Positions 47,189-57,813 of a DNA stretch of 64,000 bases are shown here, one piece after another. The notes beneath the pieces are model-generated. The model was given only the letters and a program-made list of their open reading frames with translations. It did no database searches and was not told the origin of the DNA. Source of the DNA: Lolium rigidum (lineage: Eukaryota > Streptophyta > Magnoliopsida > Poales > Poaceae); assembly GCF_022539505.1 (NCBI RefSeq), contig NC_061513.1:176668017-176732016 (forward strand), in the 5' to 3' direction. Positions within the stretch are counted from its first letter, which is position 1, and each line of letters opens with the position of its first letter. Made by a program: the position numbers and the translations under genes.

Positions 47189-47576
47189 ATGGCGGAAGGC
47201 ACTCCGGTCAAGTACGAGGATCTGCCTGATGAGCTCAAGAAGAAACATGACGAGATCAAGGCAACCCTCGAAGCCGAACCCATCGGCTCTTTCCACCGAA
47301 CCCGCTCCCATGGCGTCGAGGTGGAAGGGTTTCACACCCGAAGGCGCACTCGATGGAGTGGACCTGTCCGCCCCGTCGGAAGAACGCACCAGGTCGCTGA
47401 AGTACGAGGATCTGCCCGAGGAGCTCAAAAAGAAACATGACGAGATCAAGGCAACCCTCGAAGCCGAACTCATCGGCTCCTCTGAGAAGACCCAGCCGCA
47501 CGATATCAAGCTCGGTAGAGACTCACGTCCGTTGCCTGGCGTCAACATGGTGGATCTCAGCCACTCCATATGCTAG
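47189..47576 (+). pseudogene. gag: Element F gag N-terminus, frameshifted and duplicated
   Basis: The ATG at 47189 reads MAEGTPVKYEDLPDELKKKH, a start seen in grass Ty3/gypsy gags. Near 47310 the frame is lost; the next frame carries on with WKGFTPEGALDGVDLSAPS. A CGAG stands where CAG would keep the frame. The segment YEDLPxELKKKHDEIKATLE then occurs a second time about 190 bp later, a partial tandem duplication. The sequence stops resembling gag after about 47520, and no capsid core or pol follows. It is a non-functional remnant unless the frameshift is a sequencing error. Confidence 0.7.
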
Positions 47577-48090
47577 CCAGAGTTCTCCTTTGGCGTCAAC
47601 ATGGCAGGGCTTGCAAGCCACCATGGCAGAGATGAAGCAGAAGCGGCCACTCCCGTGGCAGGGATAAAGAGGAGGCCGACCCAAGCAACCGGCCCCGAGA
47701 TGATAACACATGTGCTCTCACAGTGGAGACGAGGAGGAAGCCGTTCCGCGCGACCGGCTCCGACACGATGTATGGGCAATGGGGACGTCGGCTGATACAC
47801 TCGGGAAAAATCCATTGCGCTCTTAACAAAGCCGACGTTCACATCGTAGGACCTTGGCCGACCATAGAGCCGATTTCAGCAGTTACCTGGCAGAATCGGC
47901 TCGGGGGGGCACCGAAGTATATGAGCATACGCGACATTGTTGAACACGTGTGGAGAAATATTGGTGGCTGATAGGGAAATCGGCTAGTAAAAATAAAAAA
48001 AACTACAGAAATCGAGACATGCATCAGTTTACACGGTGATCAACCTTACGGCGAAGCAAGTTTACATGCATCAGTTCACACAAAGAAGCC
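47577..48090. other. Element F internal remnant
   Basis: GC-rich sequence with the repeated phrase TTGGCGTCAACATGG (about 47520 and 47590) and a short plus-strand frame ending near 47970. The A-rich stretch before 48000 and TACATGCATCAGTT repeats (48014, 48063) mark the switch to the 3' side of the antisense gene. No enzyme motif seen. Confidence 0.4.
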
Positions 48091-50836
48091 CTACTGAAGA
48101 AAAGCCTCAAGGGCGCGAAGAGCATCGGCACGGATTCGATCCACCTCGGCGATCTCGGCCTCGTCATCCTCGTCCCTCCCCATCACCGGCTGGCTGCTCG
48201 GAGCACGAATTTCAGCCAGGTCGGTCTTCAGATCAGCTGTGAGACCTTGTGCTTCCTCTTGGGAGCGAGCAATGAGGGCTTTCTCATCCTGGATAAGTTG
48301 TTTGGTCTCCCTGGTCCTCTTTTCAAGGTCTTCCAGCTCTTTGCACAAGGTTTCAAGCCTGGCACTACGGGTGGAAGTGGCGGTCTTGGCGTCTAAAGCG
48401 GCTTTCTTCTCATTGAGCCGTTGACATTTGCCTGCGATATCGGCTCTCAACGGGAGTTGGGCGCGGCGAAGAGCAATCCTTTGACGAGCCGACTGCACCC
48501 TTGACCTGAAAACTGGCAAAGACACGGCCTGCCAGAGCTTAACTTGCAGCGTTAGACGGGGCTGGATGTCCTCGAGAATGCCTTTGATTGCCTCAGGGTT
48601 CTCGACCAGCGTATCGACCGAGGAGGAGAGCAAGTCTTTGAGGCGCTGGAGGGGGCCGTCGATTGCGCTGGGATCTGGCTCTTCACCTGTTTTAGAAACG
48701 ACCGGTTCGATGGAGTCGGGGTCGAACGTCAACAAGCTTGAAGGATCACACCCCTACAGATGAACAAGAGCAGCATGAGCATACGACAAAGGAAAAAGAG
48801 CCGGCTTGAGAGAGAGGGAGGAAGCTTACCTCTCCTAAGAAAGGAAGGGAAGCCGATGTTGTGATGATCGGCTTTACGGCAGCCTGGGCTAGGTTAACTG
48901 CTTGGTCAGTCGTGCCTGGCGAATTGGACAGGCCAAGGGCAGCAGATGGCATCGGCACCTCTTCAACATTCCCGCTAGAAGTCCCATCAGCCTGCAAGGG
49001 AAATGGTAGGGCAATCCAGTTAGTGGCAAGACGATGTGGAACACGAACTGCTGAGTATATTACATTTGAAACTTCCTGGCTCGGCGAGGAGACTTGCGGG
49101 TTTGAGCGGGCCCTTTTGAAGCATCGACGTTTCATGCGCGACCTCGTTTGGATCGGAACTTGAAGGGCAGCCGGCTCGGAAGTCGACCTTTTCGGAGAAG
49201 CCGACATTGGCGAATCCGTCTGCGAGTCCGTCTGGCTCTGAGTGGTGGACCTTTCTGTGTCATCTGGGGAAGAGTCCCTTGGACTGGACTGTGCTCCCTC
49301 ACGGGAGTTCTCTTCGATAGAAGCCTGGAAGAAGAGGTACAACCGTGTTACAAAGATTGGGAAGGCAAATGTGTTCGATTAAGACACGGATCAACTTACG
49401 TGCAAGCTTTCTCGAGCGGGAGCTTTGCGCTTCGGGGTCTTCCCGACAGCCACCTTCCTCACTACCGTCCTCGCCCGAGTCGAGGCTCGGGGGCAAGCGG
49501 CCCCAAAGTGGCTTTACTCTTGGGAGCCGATTTCGGAGGAATCGGGCTGGCTCCGCATTATGACTTTCTTCGGGGGTGGCGAGCTGCGCGGAAGAGAACC
49601 ACCGGGGCCGGAGGAAGAAATACGAAGGGGAGCCGTCGGCTTGCTTGGGAACCGGACCCTCTTGTTGCTGCTAGGAAGATAGAGTCAGGTCACCGGGCGA
49701 TTACCATAAGCGATTACAAGAAATATGTGAGTGATAATACCTGGTACGCGGGGATGTCATACTCGGCATCGAGTTGTCTCAACGGCGGTCCTAAAGCCCT
49801 TACGAAGACATGGGTCTTCCACATGGACCACCAAGTCTCGAAACCGTCGGTGGTGAAGGAGAAACGAGAGGTTGTGGGGAAGCTCGGGATGGCCAAAGCA
49901 TCAAAGAAGGTGTAACACCTTTGGCCGATAAGTATGTCGGGCAATTCAGCTGCGCTGGCGTCGGGTGGTGTAAGAAGAAGTGTGGCGGCACCTGCCCGAG
50001 ACCAAGCTGTCGGGCTACCACTACCGGTTGATAACACTCATAACCAGGCTTGATGATCCGGTTCGAGGTACTCATGCCAACAGGGGAGGAAGCAAGGGCG
50101 AATCATGATAGAGTACGAGATGCTGGGTGCTATCGTCATCGGCAAAGTTATCCAATCGAAAGGAGACTGGATTTTCAAAATTCTCCGGTTCGGTATAAGG
50201 AAAGAACAGGGGGTTGTCCAGACCTTGGAAGAAGATCTTGAACCACCCTGCTGCTTCCTTGGGGATCAGCCTGCTGCCTGGGAGACCATACAAAGCTTGG
50301 CCATAGCTTGTACATCGGATATCCTTGCCGTTAGCATCTGGGAAGGTGCAGGAGGTCAAAGGTGGGAAGTCTGGGATCTGGTTCTGAAAGTATAGCTGCG
50401 CCCATAACTGAATAAACCACCAGGTGACGAGGTATCACCTCGCCAATGCCTACGTATTGTAGACTAGGGTTTTCGGGAAGAGCGACGATGGAGACTCCGG
50501 GGTCGAGATTAGGCACACGACGTACCCAGCTTCGGGTCCCCTCGATGGAGGATCCCTACGTGCTTGCTAGCAATCCGAGTATATGATCATAGATGTGTGT
50601 TTACAGGGTGTCGCCATAGGCGGAGCTATGTTGTCTCTATTCTATCTATCTGTTGTCCTCCCTATTTCGGGTGCCCTGGCTAGCTTTATATATGCAACCA
50701 GCCTAGGGTTTTACAAGAGTCCTAATCGACTACTTCTTCGGGTTGCCTTGTTGAGCCTTCTCCATATTTGGTCTTCTCCATATTGGGCCGAGCCAGGTAT
50801 ACTAATAATGGGTACCCGAAGGGTATGCCCATGTCA

Positions 50837-52450
50837 GTAGCCCCCGAGTTTATAGGGAAGTCGAAGACTTGCGTAGAAACTCCAAGCATAACCATCTCCG
50901 GAGTCGAAGAAAATACAAGGCGAGGTCCATGCCGTAGATCATGTGTAGCGTAGATGATGTCGATGATTCCTGAAATTATCGGGTGCGGGACAGCGCTCCC
51001 GATGGGAGTAGCCCCCGAGTCTATGGACAAGTGCTTGCACTTGGGCATGGACTCAAGTTGTACTACTCGATAAAGAACTTAACTATATTTCTGGAGGTCT
51101 TGATGAAATCCATGGGCTCCCGATGGGAGTAGGCTCCACTCGAATCGTAGAATCGAGTTGAGTCTACAAAGCTTGATTGTCGTAGATGCTGTCGAAGTTA
51201 TTTTTCTATCGGGTGCGCGACCAGCGCTCCCGATGGGAGTAGCCCCGAGGCTACAGCCAAGTGTTTGCACTTGGGTGTAGGCTCAACTTGCTTGTAATTG
51301 ACTCCACAATTTTTCCTCTTTCTTATCGGGAGGGTGAACAATACTCTCAATAAGAGTAGCCCCCGAGGCTACAGCCAAGTGTTTGCACTTAGGCATAGGC
51401 TCAAGTTGTACTACTCGATAAAAAACTTGACTATATTTCTGGGCGCAACCCCTCTTTTTATCGACTTCAGGCCGTTGCTATTTTTATTTGACATCCATAT
51501 CTATATTGTACAGGGATAATGGTAATTGGGGCTAGTTCATCTGACGGATCAGGTACTAGTTAACTGCTCTAGTGGCAATCCGCAAAAACCTACTTCAAGA
51601 TCACGTCCCTGGACATGATCTCGGGATACTTGGTGTAAACTTCGACAGGTGCCGCTTAAGGTCTTACCATTCTGTCGAGTCTCGGTCATGTTTATCGGGT
51701 ACCTAACGCGTCCGTTAGGATTTTTCTTCGTATCCGTTGATACGGATAAAAGTAGCGGAGCGCGGTCTTTGGCGATGCCACGCCCAGCGAACGGATCCGG
51801 GGTCTTACCTTCGCAAATTTGCGGCATTCAGAAATTGATCGCAACTTTGGCGTTCTGAGAATATATTGTCGAGTGCCTTGTTCGGCTGATGCAATGACCC
51901 ATTTTGCGGGTTCTTCTATATTTTTCTCTTGGGCTTTATGAGACAGCCGAATATATTGGTTCTTCTATATTGTCGTCAGGCACATCGCCGATACTCTTGC
52001 TCAGAACAAATGACGAGTCAATGGACCCGAAGATTTGTCCGTCCTCTTTTTTTTTTTTTTTTTTTTTGGTTTCTCCTTGATGAAAATTTCGTCGAGTTCT
52101 TCTCTCAGGGAAATTTCTTCGGGTCCTCCTTGAGGACAATTCTTCGGGTTCCTCCTTCAGGAAAATTTCTTCGGGTCCTATTTGAGGACAATTCTTCGGG
52201 TTCCTCCTTCAGGAAAATTTCTTCGGGTCCTATTTGAGGACAATTCTTCGGGTTCCTCCTTGAGGATAATTCTTCGGGTCCTCCCTGAATAAAATTTCAT
52301 CGGGTTCTCTTGTGAAGAAAATTTCGTCGGGTTCTCTCACAATTTTATCGGGTTCCTCCCTGAAGAAGATTTCGTCGGGTGCGCGACCGCGCTCCCGATG
52401 GGAGTAGCCCCCGAGTCTATGGTCGGGTGCACGCATCCGGGCATAGGCTC
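50837..52450 (-). repeat. Repeated polypurine-tract-like units in element G
   Basis: The phrase GCTCCCGATGGGAGTAGCCC, or a close variant, recurs near 50994, 51117, 51228, 51342 and 52390, with shared CAAGTG(C/T)TTGCACTTGGGC context. On the element strand each gives CTCGGGGGCTACT, a copy of the polypurine tract next to the 3' LTR. Confidence 0.75.
52080..52385. repeat. Minisatellite in element G, 26-27-bp unit
   Basis: About eleven copies of TCCTTCAGGAAAATTTCTTC-GGGT / TGAGGACAATTCTTCGGGT-type units. On the minus strand it would read as repeated REPDEIFF peptides, but there is no gene structure around it. Confidence 0.8.
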
Positions 52451-55400
52451 AACAACTTGTATACTTTTGAAATTTGTTTCCTTCTGCACAAATAAACAAA
52501 CTTTTTCTATCTTTTCATTGACTCTCTTTTCCACATGTGGTGTCAGATGCTCGGACTCGATGATATGTGAAGTGAATATATGACGCGCATCCCCCGAGTG
52601 TCGGGTGCGGCAAAAGTAAATGATAATCAACTTTCTGTAAAATAAAGAAACACTTAGCTTATTAGACACGACGGAGTCGACGCGCGTGAAGTGTTCGAGT
52701 ACAAATAAGAAGTCATGCCGAAGTAGAAACCACCAAATAGTGAAAGATGATGCCGCCAAATTATTGATAGAGAAATAGCCGAGCCCCCAAGCGCTACTGA
52801 GGTGATATCATGATTGTTGCTTAGATGTTGGGTCGTAGTTGCGACCCGAGGCGAAGTTATGGTCGAGCCCCCGAGTGTTTAGCCATGACGGAGTTGCGAC
52901 GTCATATAAGGTGACGCCATTTAAGATGAAGCCATAGACAATAATATATGAAGATGAACCCTAGATGAAGTATTTGAGATGAGTCCATATTGAAGATTAC
53001 GCCATTAAATATAGAGCATATATTGAAGATAAATCCATCGATATCATAGAGGATGAATCCATTGACCCGAAGAATCTAGTAATAACCATAGAAGATGAGT
53101 CCATTGATCCGAAGAAAATAGTTCCAGTATTAACCATAGAAGATGAATCCATTAACCCGGAAACGCATCGGGTAATATTGTATAAGAGTGAACCAATAAT
53201 AACCCGAAGAAGATAAATCCAGTAAGCCGAAGAAAATAAATCCACTGTGCCGAAGAAAATAATTCCACTGAGCCGGAGAAAATAATTCCACTGAGCCAAA
53301 GGAAAAGAAATTCACCAAGTAACCAAGTATATATGCGGTAACGAAGTAATAGTGTAGCCCCAGTTGGATGAATTTGCTGTAATAATGTAATGGTGCAACA
53401 CCCGAGTATTTAAACATTCGGGTGTGGCGATCGTAAATAATAATTGACTCTCGGAAGAGGAACACTTAGCTTTTTATCGGGCGCGGCGAAACCGATGTGA
53501 AAGTAAGTCATGTAGCGGACATAGTCGATGTAGTCGCGCTGCGCCTGGCCGGAAGTAGTCGATGAAGAAGGTGCAGTCGATGTGACGGATACAGTCCATG
53601 ACGCAGTCAAAGTTCGCGGCGAGCGAGCTCCCGAGAGAGGCGAGTGCGCGCTGATTAATTTTGCTGGCTTGAAACATCGACAAACTGATATTTTTGGATG
53701 CGCAAAAACTCCAATTAATTTCCATATATTCTCCCGAATATTTTTCACCGTGAACTCATGGGAAATTGAATTCTCCAATCCCATCTTGTGTTGGACTCAA
53801 TTGTTCCAGATTAGTCAAAAAATATACATATAAATATACGCATGAAGATTAGATCCAAAGAATCGGGTGATAGAATATATCACTGTAGTAGCCTCATGAG
53901 TACTTTCAATTTAGAGAACGAAAACAGGAAGAGATTGGAATAATATCACCTGATTCCTTTACTTCTTGGAGGCGTACGATTCTCGTCAGCTATGCCGATT
54001 GCGGCTTATGCTGTGGCTGACCAAGACATAATTTATACGTATGGCCTCCGATTTGACGCTGCTGCTTCGTGAGTCCTTTTTTTTTCAGAACTTGGTTCAT
54101 TGACGGAACTTGCTTCGTGACGGAACTTGGTTCATTGACGGGTCTCCAATCCCATCTTTCGTGAGCATCTATTGCTTTTTTTTTTTAAGACCTTGATCCT
54201 TCCTTAGGTAATTGCTCCCTGGATCTTGATCCTTTCTCCAGTAATCGCCTCTTGATGTGTAGCACTTGTTTGTTTTTGACACGATGTGAGATAAGAGGTA
54301 GCAAAATCGATCTGGTACTTGCCCCTGATGTGTAAGATTGGACAATTATACTTTCTTTTGGGAACCGAGCCCTCCTGTAGTACTATCTTGCAAGAATCAT
54401 GCATCGAGGATTCCCGTACGCGCAGCTTTCCTTTTACTTCCTGCGCACCACTGCCGCCGCACCGCCTTTGCCGCCGTACGTCGTTGCTAGTTGCCAAGCC
54501 TGCCGGCCGGCCACATGCCCTGCCCATCTCGCCGTGGTCCGTGGCGAAAAAGTTTGCGCTGCGGCGTAGAATTTGACAGATTTCATGTTCCGCGTCCTCA
54601 CACACGGACGATTTCAGCCGGAGCTTCTACGAAGTGGCCGTCGTTTGTTGATGATGACGCAGCCGATTAGAACGTGACCAATATGTTGTCGATAATGAGA
54701 GATCCCGCCCGGATCACAAAATCCAATCGCCGCGATTCCCACAGACGGCGCCCATTGACGAGGTATCACCTCGCCAATGCCTACGTATTGTAGACTAGGG
54801 TTTTCGGGAAGAGCGACGATGGAGACTCCGGGGTCGAGATTAGGCACACGACGTACCCAGCTTCGGGTCCCCTCGATGGAGGATCCCTAAGTGCTGCTAG
54901 CAATCCAGTATATGATCATAGATGTGTGTTTACAGGGTGTCGCCATAGGCGGAGCTATGTTGTCTCTATTCTATCTATCTGTTGTCCTCCCTATTTCGGG
55001 TGCCCTGGCTAGCTTTATATATGCAACCAGCCTAGGGTTTTACAAGAGTCCTAATCGACTACTTCTTCGGGTTGCCTTGTTGAGCCTTCTCCATATTTGG
55101 TCTTCTCCATATTGGGCCGAGCCAGGTATACTAATAATGGGTACCCGAAGGGTATGCCCATGTCACCAGGGACCGCCAGTTTTAACTGTCTTTTGAGAGA
55201 ACAGTTTGACGGACATCAGTTGAAGAGATCGATAGACCTCTCCAAGAAATAGCTTGCCTAGGCCAAGATGGGTACCTTTGGCCAGTTCATAGGCTAGGGA
55301 AAGGTAATTTTTGGTAGGGGCAAGTGATGGGCCACAGAATATGAAGTGTTCCAGCCAAAAGTTCAGGAAGGCTGTGTGTTCTCGCTCTGTCACAGGGCCT

Positions 55401-57813
55401 TTGGTCTTCATATAACGGTTGAGGTAGGCACCCCAGCTGGTACACTCTTTTTTAGAAGAAAGGGTGAAAGGGACTTTCGGCAGTTTGAATGCAGAAGGGC
55501 TTGGGGATGCAACGTCTAGGCCTGTGATCATGGTAACATCCAGCAGAGTGGGTGTCATAGGGCCGTGGCCAAACATGAAACAGTTCAGTGCGTCAGACCA
55601 GAAATAGCCGATGGTTTTCAGAATGTTTTCATTTTTCTCAAGAGGAGACAACGATAAGGACAGAGCATCGGCTATCCCTATGGCTTCCCAGGTAGCATAA
55701 TGAGCTTTGGATACTCTGTTGTACCATGTCACCCAACCTTCAGGGGGGTTAGGCCAGGCTCGCAGGCAGTCGGCCCAGGAGGTCAGATCTAAGTTCTGAT
55801 TCACAAAGGAGATCCTGTTAGCTTCGCATGAAATTAAAAGGGCAGGGCTCTCGGAAGAACGAGGACCAAGGCACATGGAATTTGCGAGAGAAGGGTGTGG
55901 CAGCAGGATGTCTGAAACCTAAAATTGATAGTGGGAGGAAACATTAATTCAGGTGTTTGCTGTTGACATCGATGCATGTGGCTAGGGGGCTGTCGAGGGT
56001 TACCTTCAGACCGGAGACCATGGCGTCAGCGTTGGATGACTCCGCCATTGGGTGCGCTGAGGAATTGGGACGGTGCGGCTGAGATTCGTGGAACTGCCGG
56101 GGCGGCGATTTGGGGATCTAGGTTTCTCAGATGAGGGGCGCAGGTTACCGTTTGGGAGGGCGGCTAGGTTGACCCTGCTCCCGTTATATTTTGGAGGCTG
56201 ATGTGGTACCATCGGCTTTTTCAGGGAGTGCTTGACTCTAGCTATCGGCAAAGTTAAGTGAAGACATTCCTTCAGTTAAGATGAATGCTGTAGGGCGGTG
56301 ATAAAGTCACAGAGGGCAAGGCGCTACGACATGTCCCGACGAAAGAAAGGCATAATGATTTTGGAAATGTTATTTCCAAAACCAGGGGGGCATGTGTTAT
56401 CACCAGAATTTGACCGAGTCAGAGGTGGGCCGCGATCAAGATGGATTTGGAGAATATACATGGAAGAAACACGTGAATCGGCCTTTTATACCAAGTTGGG
56501 CTTAATTGCCCGTGTATCTGTAACATGTTAGATCGCATCTTAGTTTAGAAGTTAGAATCTTACTCGTGCACGGTTTGGTGCACGCCCACATTAGAAAGTC
56601 CGCTGGACTATAAATATGTATCTAGGGTTTATAGAATAAACAACAACCAACGTTCAACCACAAACAAATCTCGGCGCATCGCCAACTCCTTCGTCTCGAG
56701 GGTTTCTACCGGTAAGCACCATGCTGCCTAGATCGCATCTTGCGATCTAGGCAGCGTAATGCCTATCACGTTGTTCATGCGTTGCTCGTATCGAAGCCTT
56801 TTTGATGGCGAGCAACGTAGTTATCTTAGATGTGTTAGGGTTAGCATTGTTCTTCGAATTACATGCTTTCGTTATGCAACCCTTGCACATCTAGCCGCCC
56901 TTACACCTATCTTAGGTGTAGGGGCGGCACCCCGCTTGATCATAGTTTAGTAGATCTGATCCGTTACGGTTGCTCCTTGTTTCATCAAGGATTAGTTTAA
57001 CATCCGCAATAGTTAGGCCTTACAAAGGGTTGGAGGATCCAGCGGCGTGTAGGGTGGCGTTTGCTAGCCCTAGAAAGGATGTTCCGGGGATCAACCTCGT
57101 GTTGGTTTTTAGGCCCTGTCTAGGATCGGCTTACGGTCACCGTGCGCGAGCGCGAGGCCCAATCGTGAGTAGGATGATCCGATTATGCGGTGAAAACCCC
57201 AAATCGTCGTAGATCTCATTAGCTTTATCTTGATCAAGCAGGACCACCATATATTCGGACACCTTGTCCGGATCATGGGTGGATCGGCTCTTTGGGCCGA
57301 TTCACAGGATAACCTGAGAGCCGATCGAGGCTCGTATTTAATGTTTACGTGTATGCCATGCAGGAAACTAAGCGAGGCATCATCCACACCTTCCTGACCA
57401 GGTATAGGTCAGGTGGCACGCCCTTGCGATTGGCATCGGCGCGTGCGACCAGGAGGCTTTGCGGGCTATCGCTCTGAGGGACTGGGGCCAGCCGCAGCCC
57501 TAGTTGTTCTCGGCTCTACCGTGTTGACCGTCTCTGCCCGCCAGGGGGTTTCTGACCGTCAACATATACTCAAGTATAATAGAATACCCATGGGATGAAT
57601 ACCATCGTATGAATGGATACAGTTGATGGTATGACCACATATAGTTTAGTGTCAAGTTTTCAAAGCCCAAGGTTAACTTCTGAATTCTCCTCGGAGATGT
57701 TCGAAAAAGAAGCAATAGTGAATATGAACCTTCTAGAAGACTTGAGCTTAGAACCTTTTCTTTCTAGCCTTTCTCAAATCTCGAGGACGAGATTTCTTTT
57801 AAGGGTGGTAGTC

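Larger units (their letters stand above)
50425..55165 (-). mobile_element. Element G: non-coding LTR retrotransposon inside F
   Basis: CCAGG flanks both ends (50420-50424, 55166-55170). LTRs of about 410 bp (50425-50836, 54756-55165) read TGACATGGGCATACCC to GGTGATACCTCGTCA on the minus strand and are almost identical. The primer-binding site TGGGCGCCGTCTGTGGGA (about 54738-54755, minus) lies next to the right LTR, and a polypurine tract ACTCGGGGGCTAC next to the left one, so it runs on the minus strand. The 3.9-kb interior has repeats and no gag or pol. It interrupts the antisense gene of F between GGPW and WFIQLW. Confidence 0.9.
48091..56048 (-). pseudogene. Antisense spliced gene in element F: plant mobile domain plus coiled coil
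   Basis: Five exons on the strand opposite to element F: 56048-56004, 55918-49741 (split by element G at 55165-50425), 49670-49400, 49324-48830, 48753-48091, all with GT-AG borders. Exon 1 reads MAESSNADAMVSGLK. Exon 2 encodes a plant mobile domain (aminotransferase-like, plant mobile domain family): SWADCLRAWPNPPEGWVTWY, YFWSDALNCFMFGHGPMTPT, MITGLDV, and GGPW joined across G to WFIQLWAQLYF. Exon 4 is Ser/Gln-rich with a basic TRSRMKRRCFKRARS patch. Exon 5 encodes a coiled coil (LETLCKELEDLEKRTRETKQ). Frameshifts near 50074, 49940 and in exon 3, plus G, break it. In Arabidopsis the PMD proteins MAIN and MAIL1 act in transposon silencing and genome stability. The role of this cargo copy is unknown. 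Confidence 0.8.
45956..57564 (+). mobile_element. Element F: young LTR retrotransposon with antisense cargo gene
   Basis: TATAC flanks both ends (45951-45955, 57565-57569). LTRs 45956-47127 and 56395-57564 (TGTTATCACCAGAATTTGAC to CCGTCAACA) are nearly identical. A primer-binding site TGGCACGCCCGGTGGGACC begins at 47133, a broken gag starts at 47189, and the polypurine tract CCAGGGGGGCATG precedes the 3' LTR. No reverse transcriptase or integrase is visible; most of the interior is an antisense spliced gene (48091-56048) and the nested element G. Sense gag with antisense plant-mobile-domain cargo suggests a Tat-like Ty3/gypsy lineage, by inference. Confidence 0.9.

Noticed and set aside
48746..49342. 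198-codon minus-strand frame as a separate gene
   Set aside because: It is exon 4 of the antisense gene read through both introns; splice borders at 49324 and 48830 explain it better.
50583..50840. Hydrophobic 85-codon frame, repeated at 54891-55196
   Set aside because: Both copies are the LTRs of element G; the frame comes from LTR sequence and is antisense to the element.
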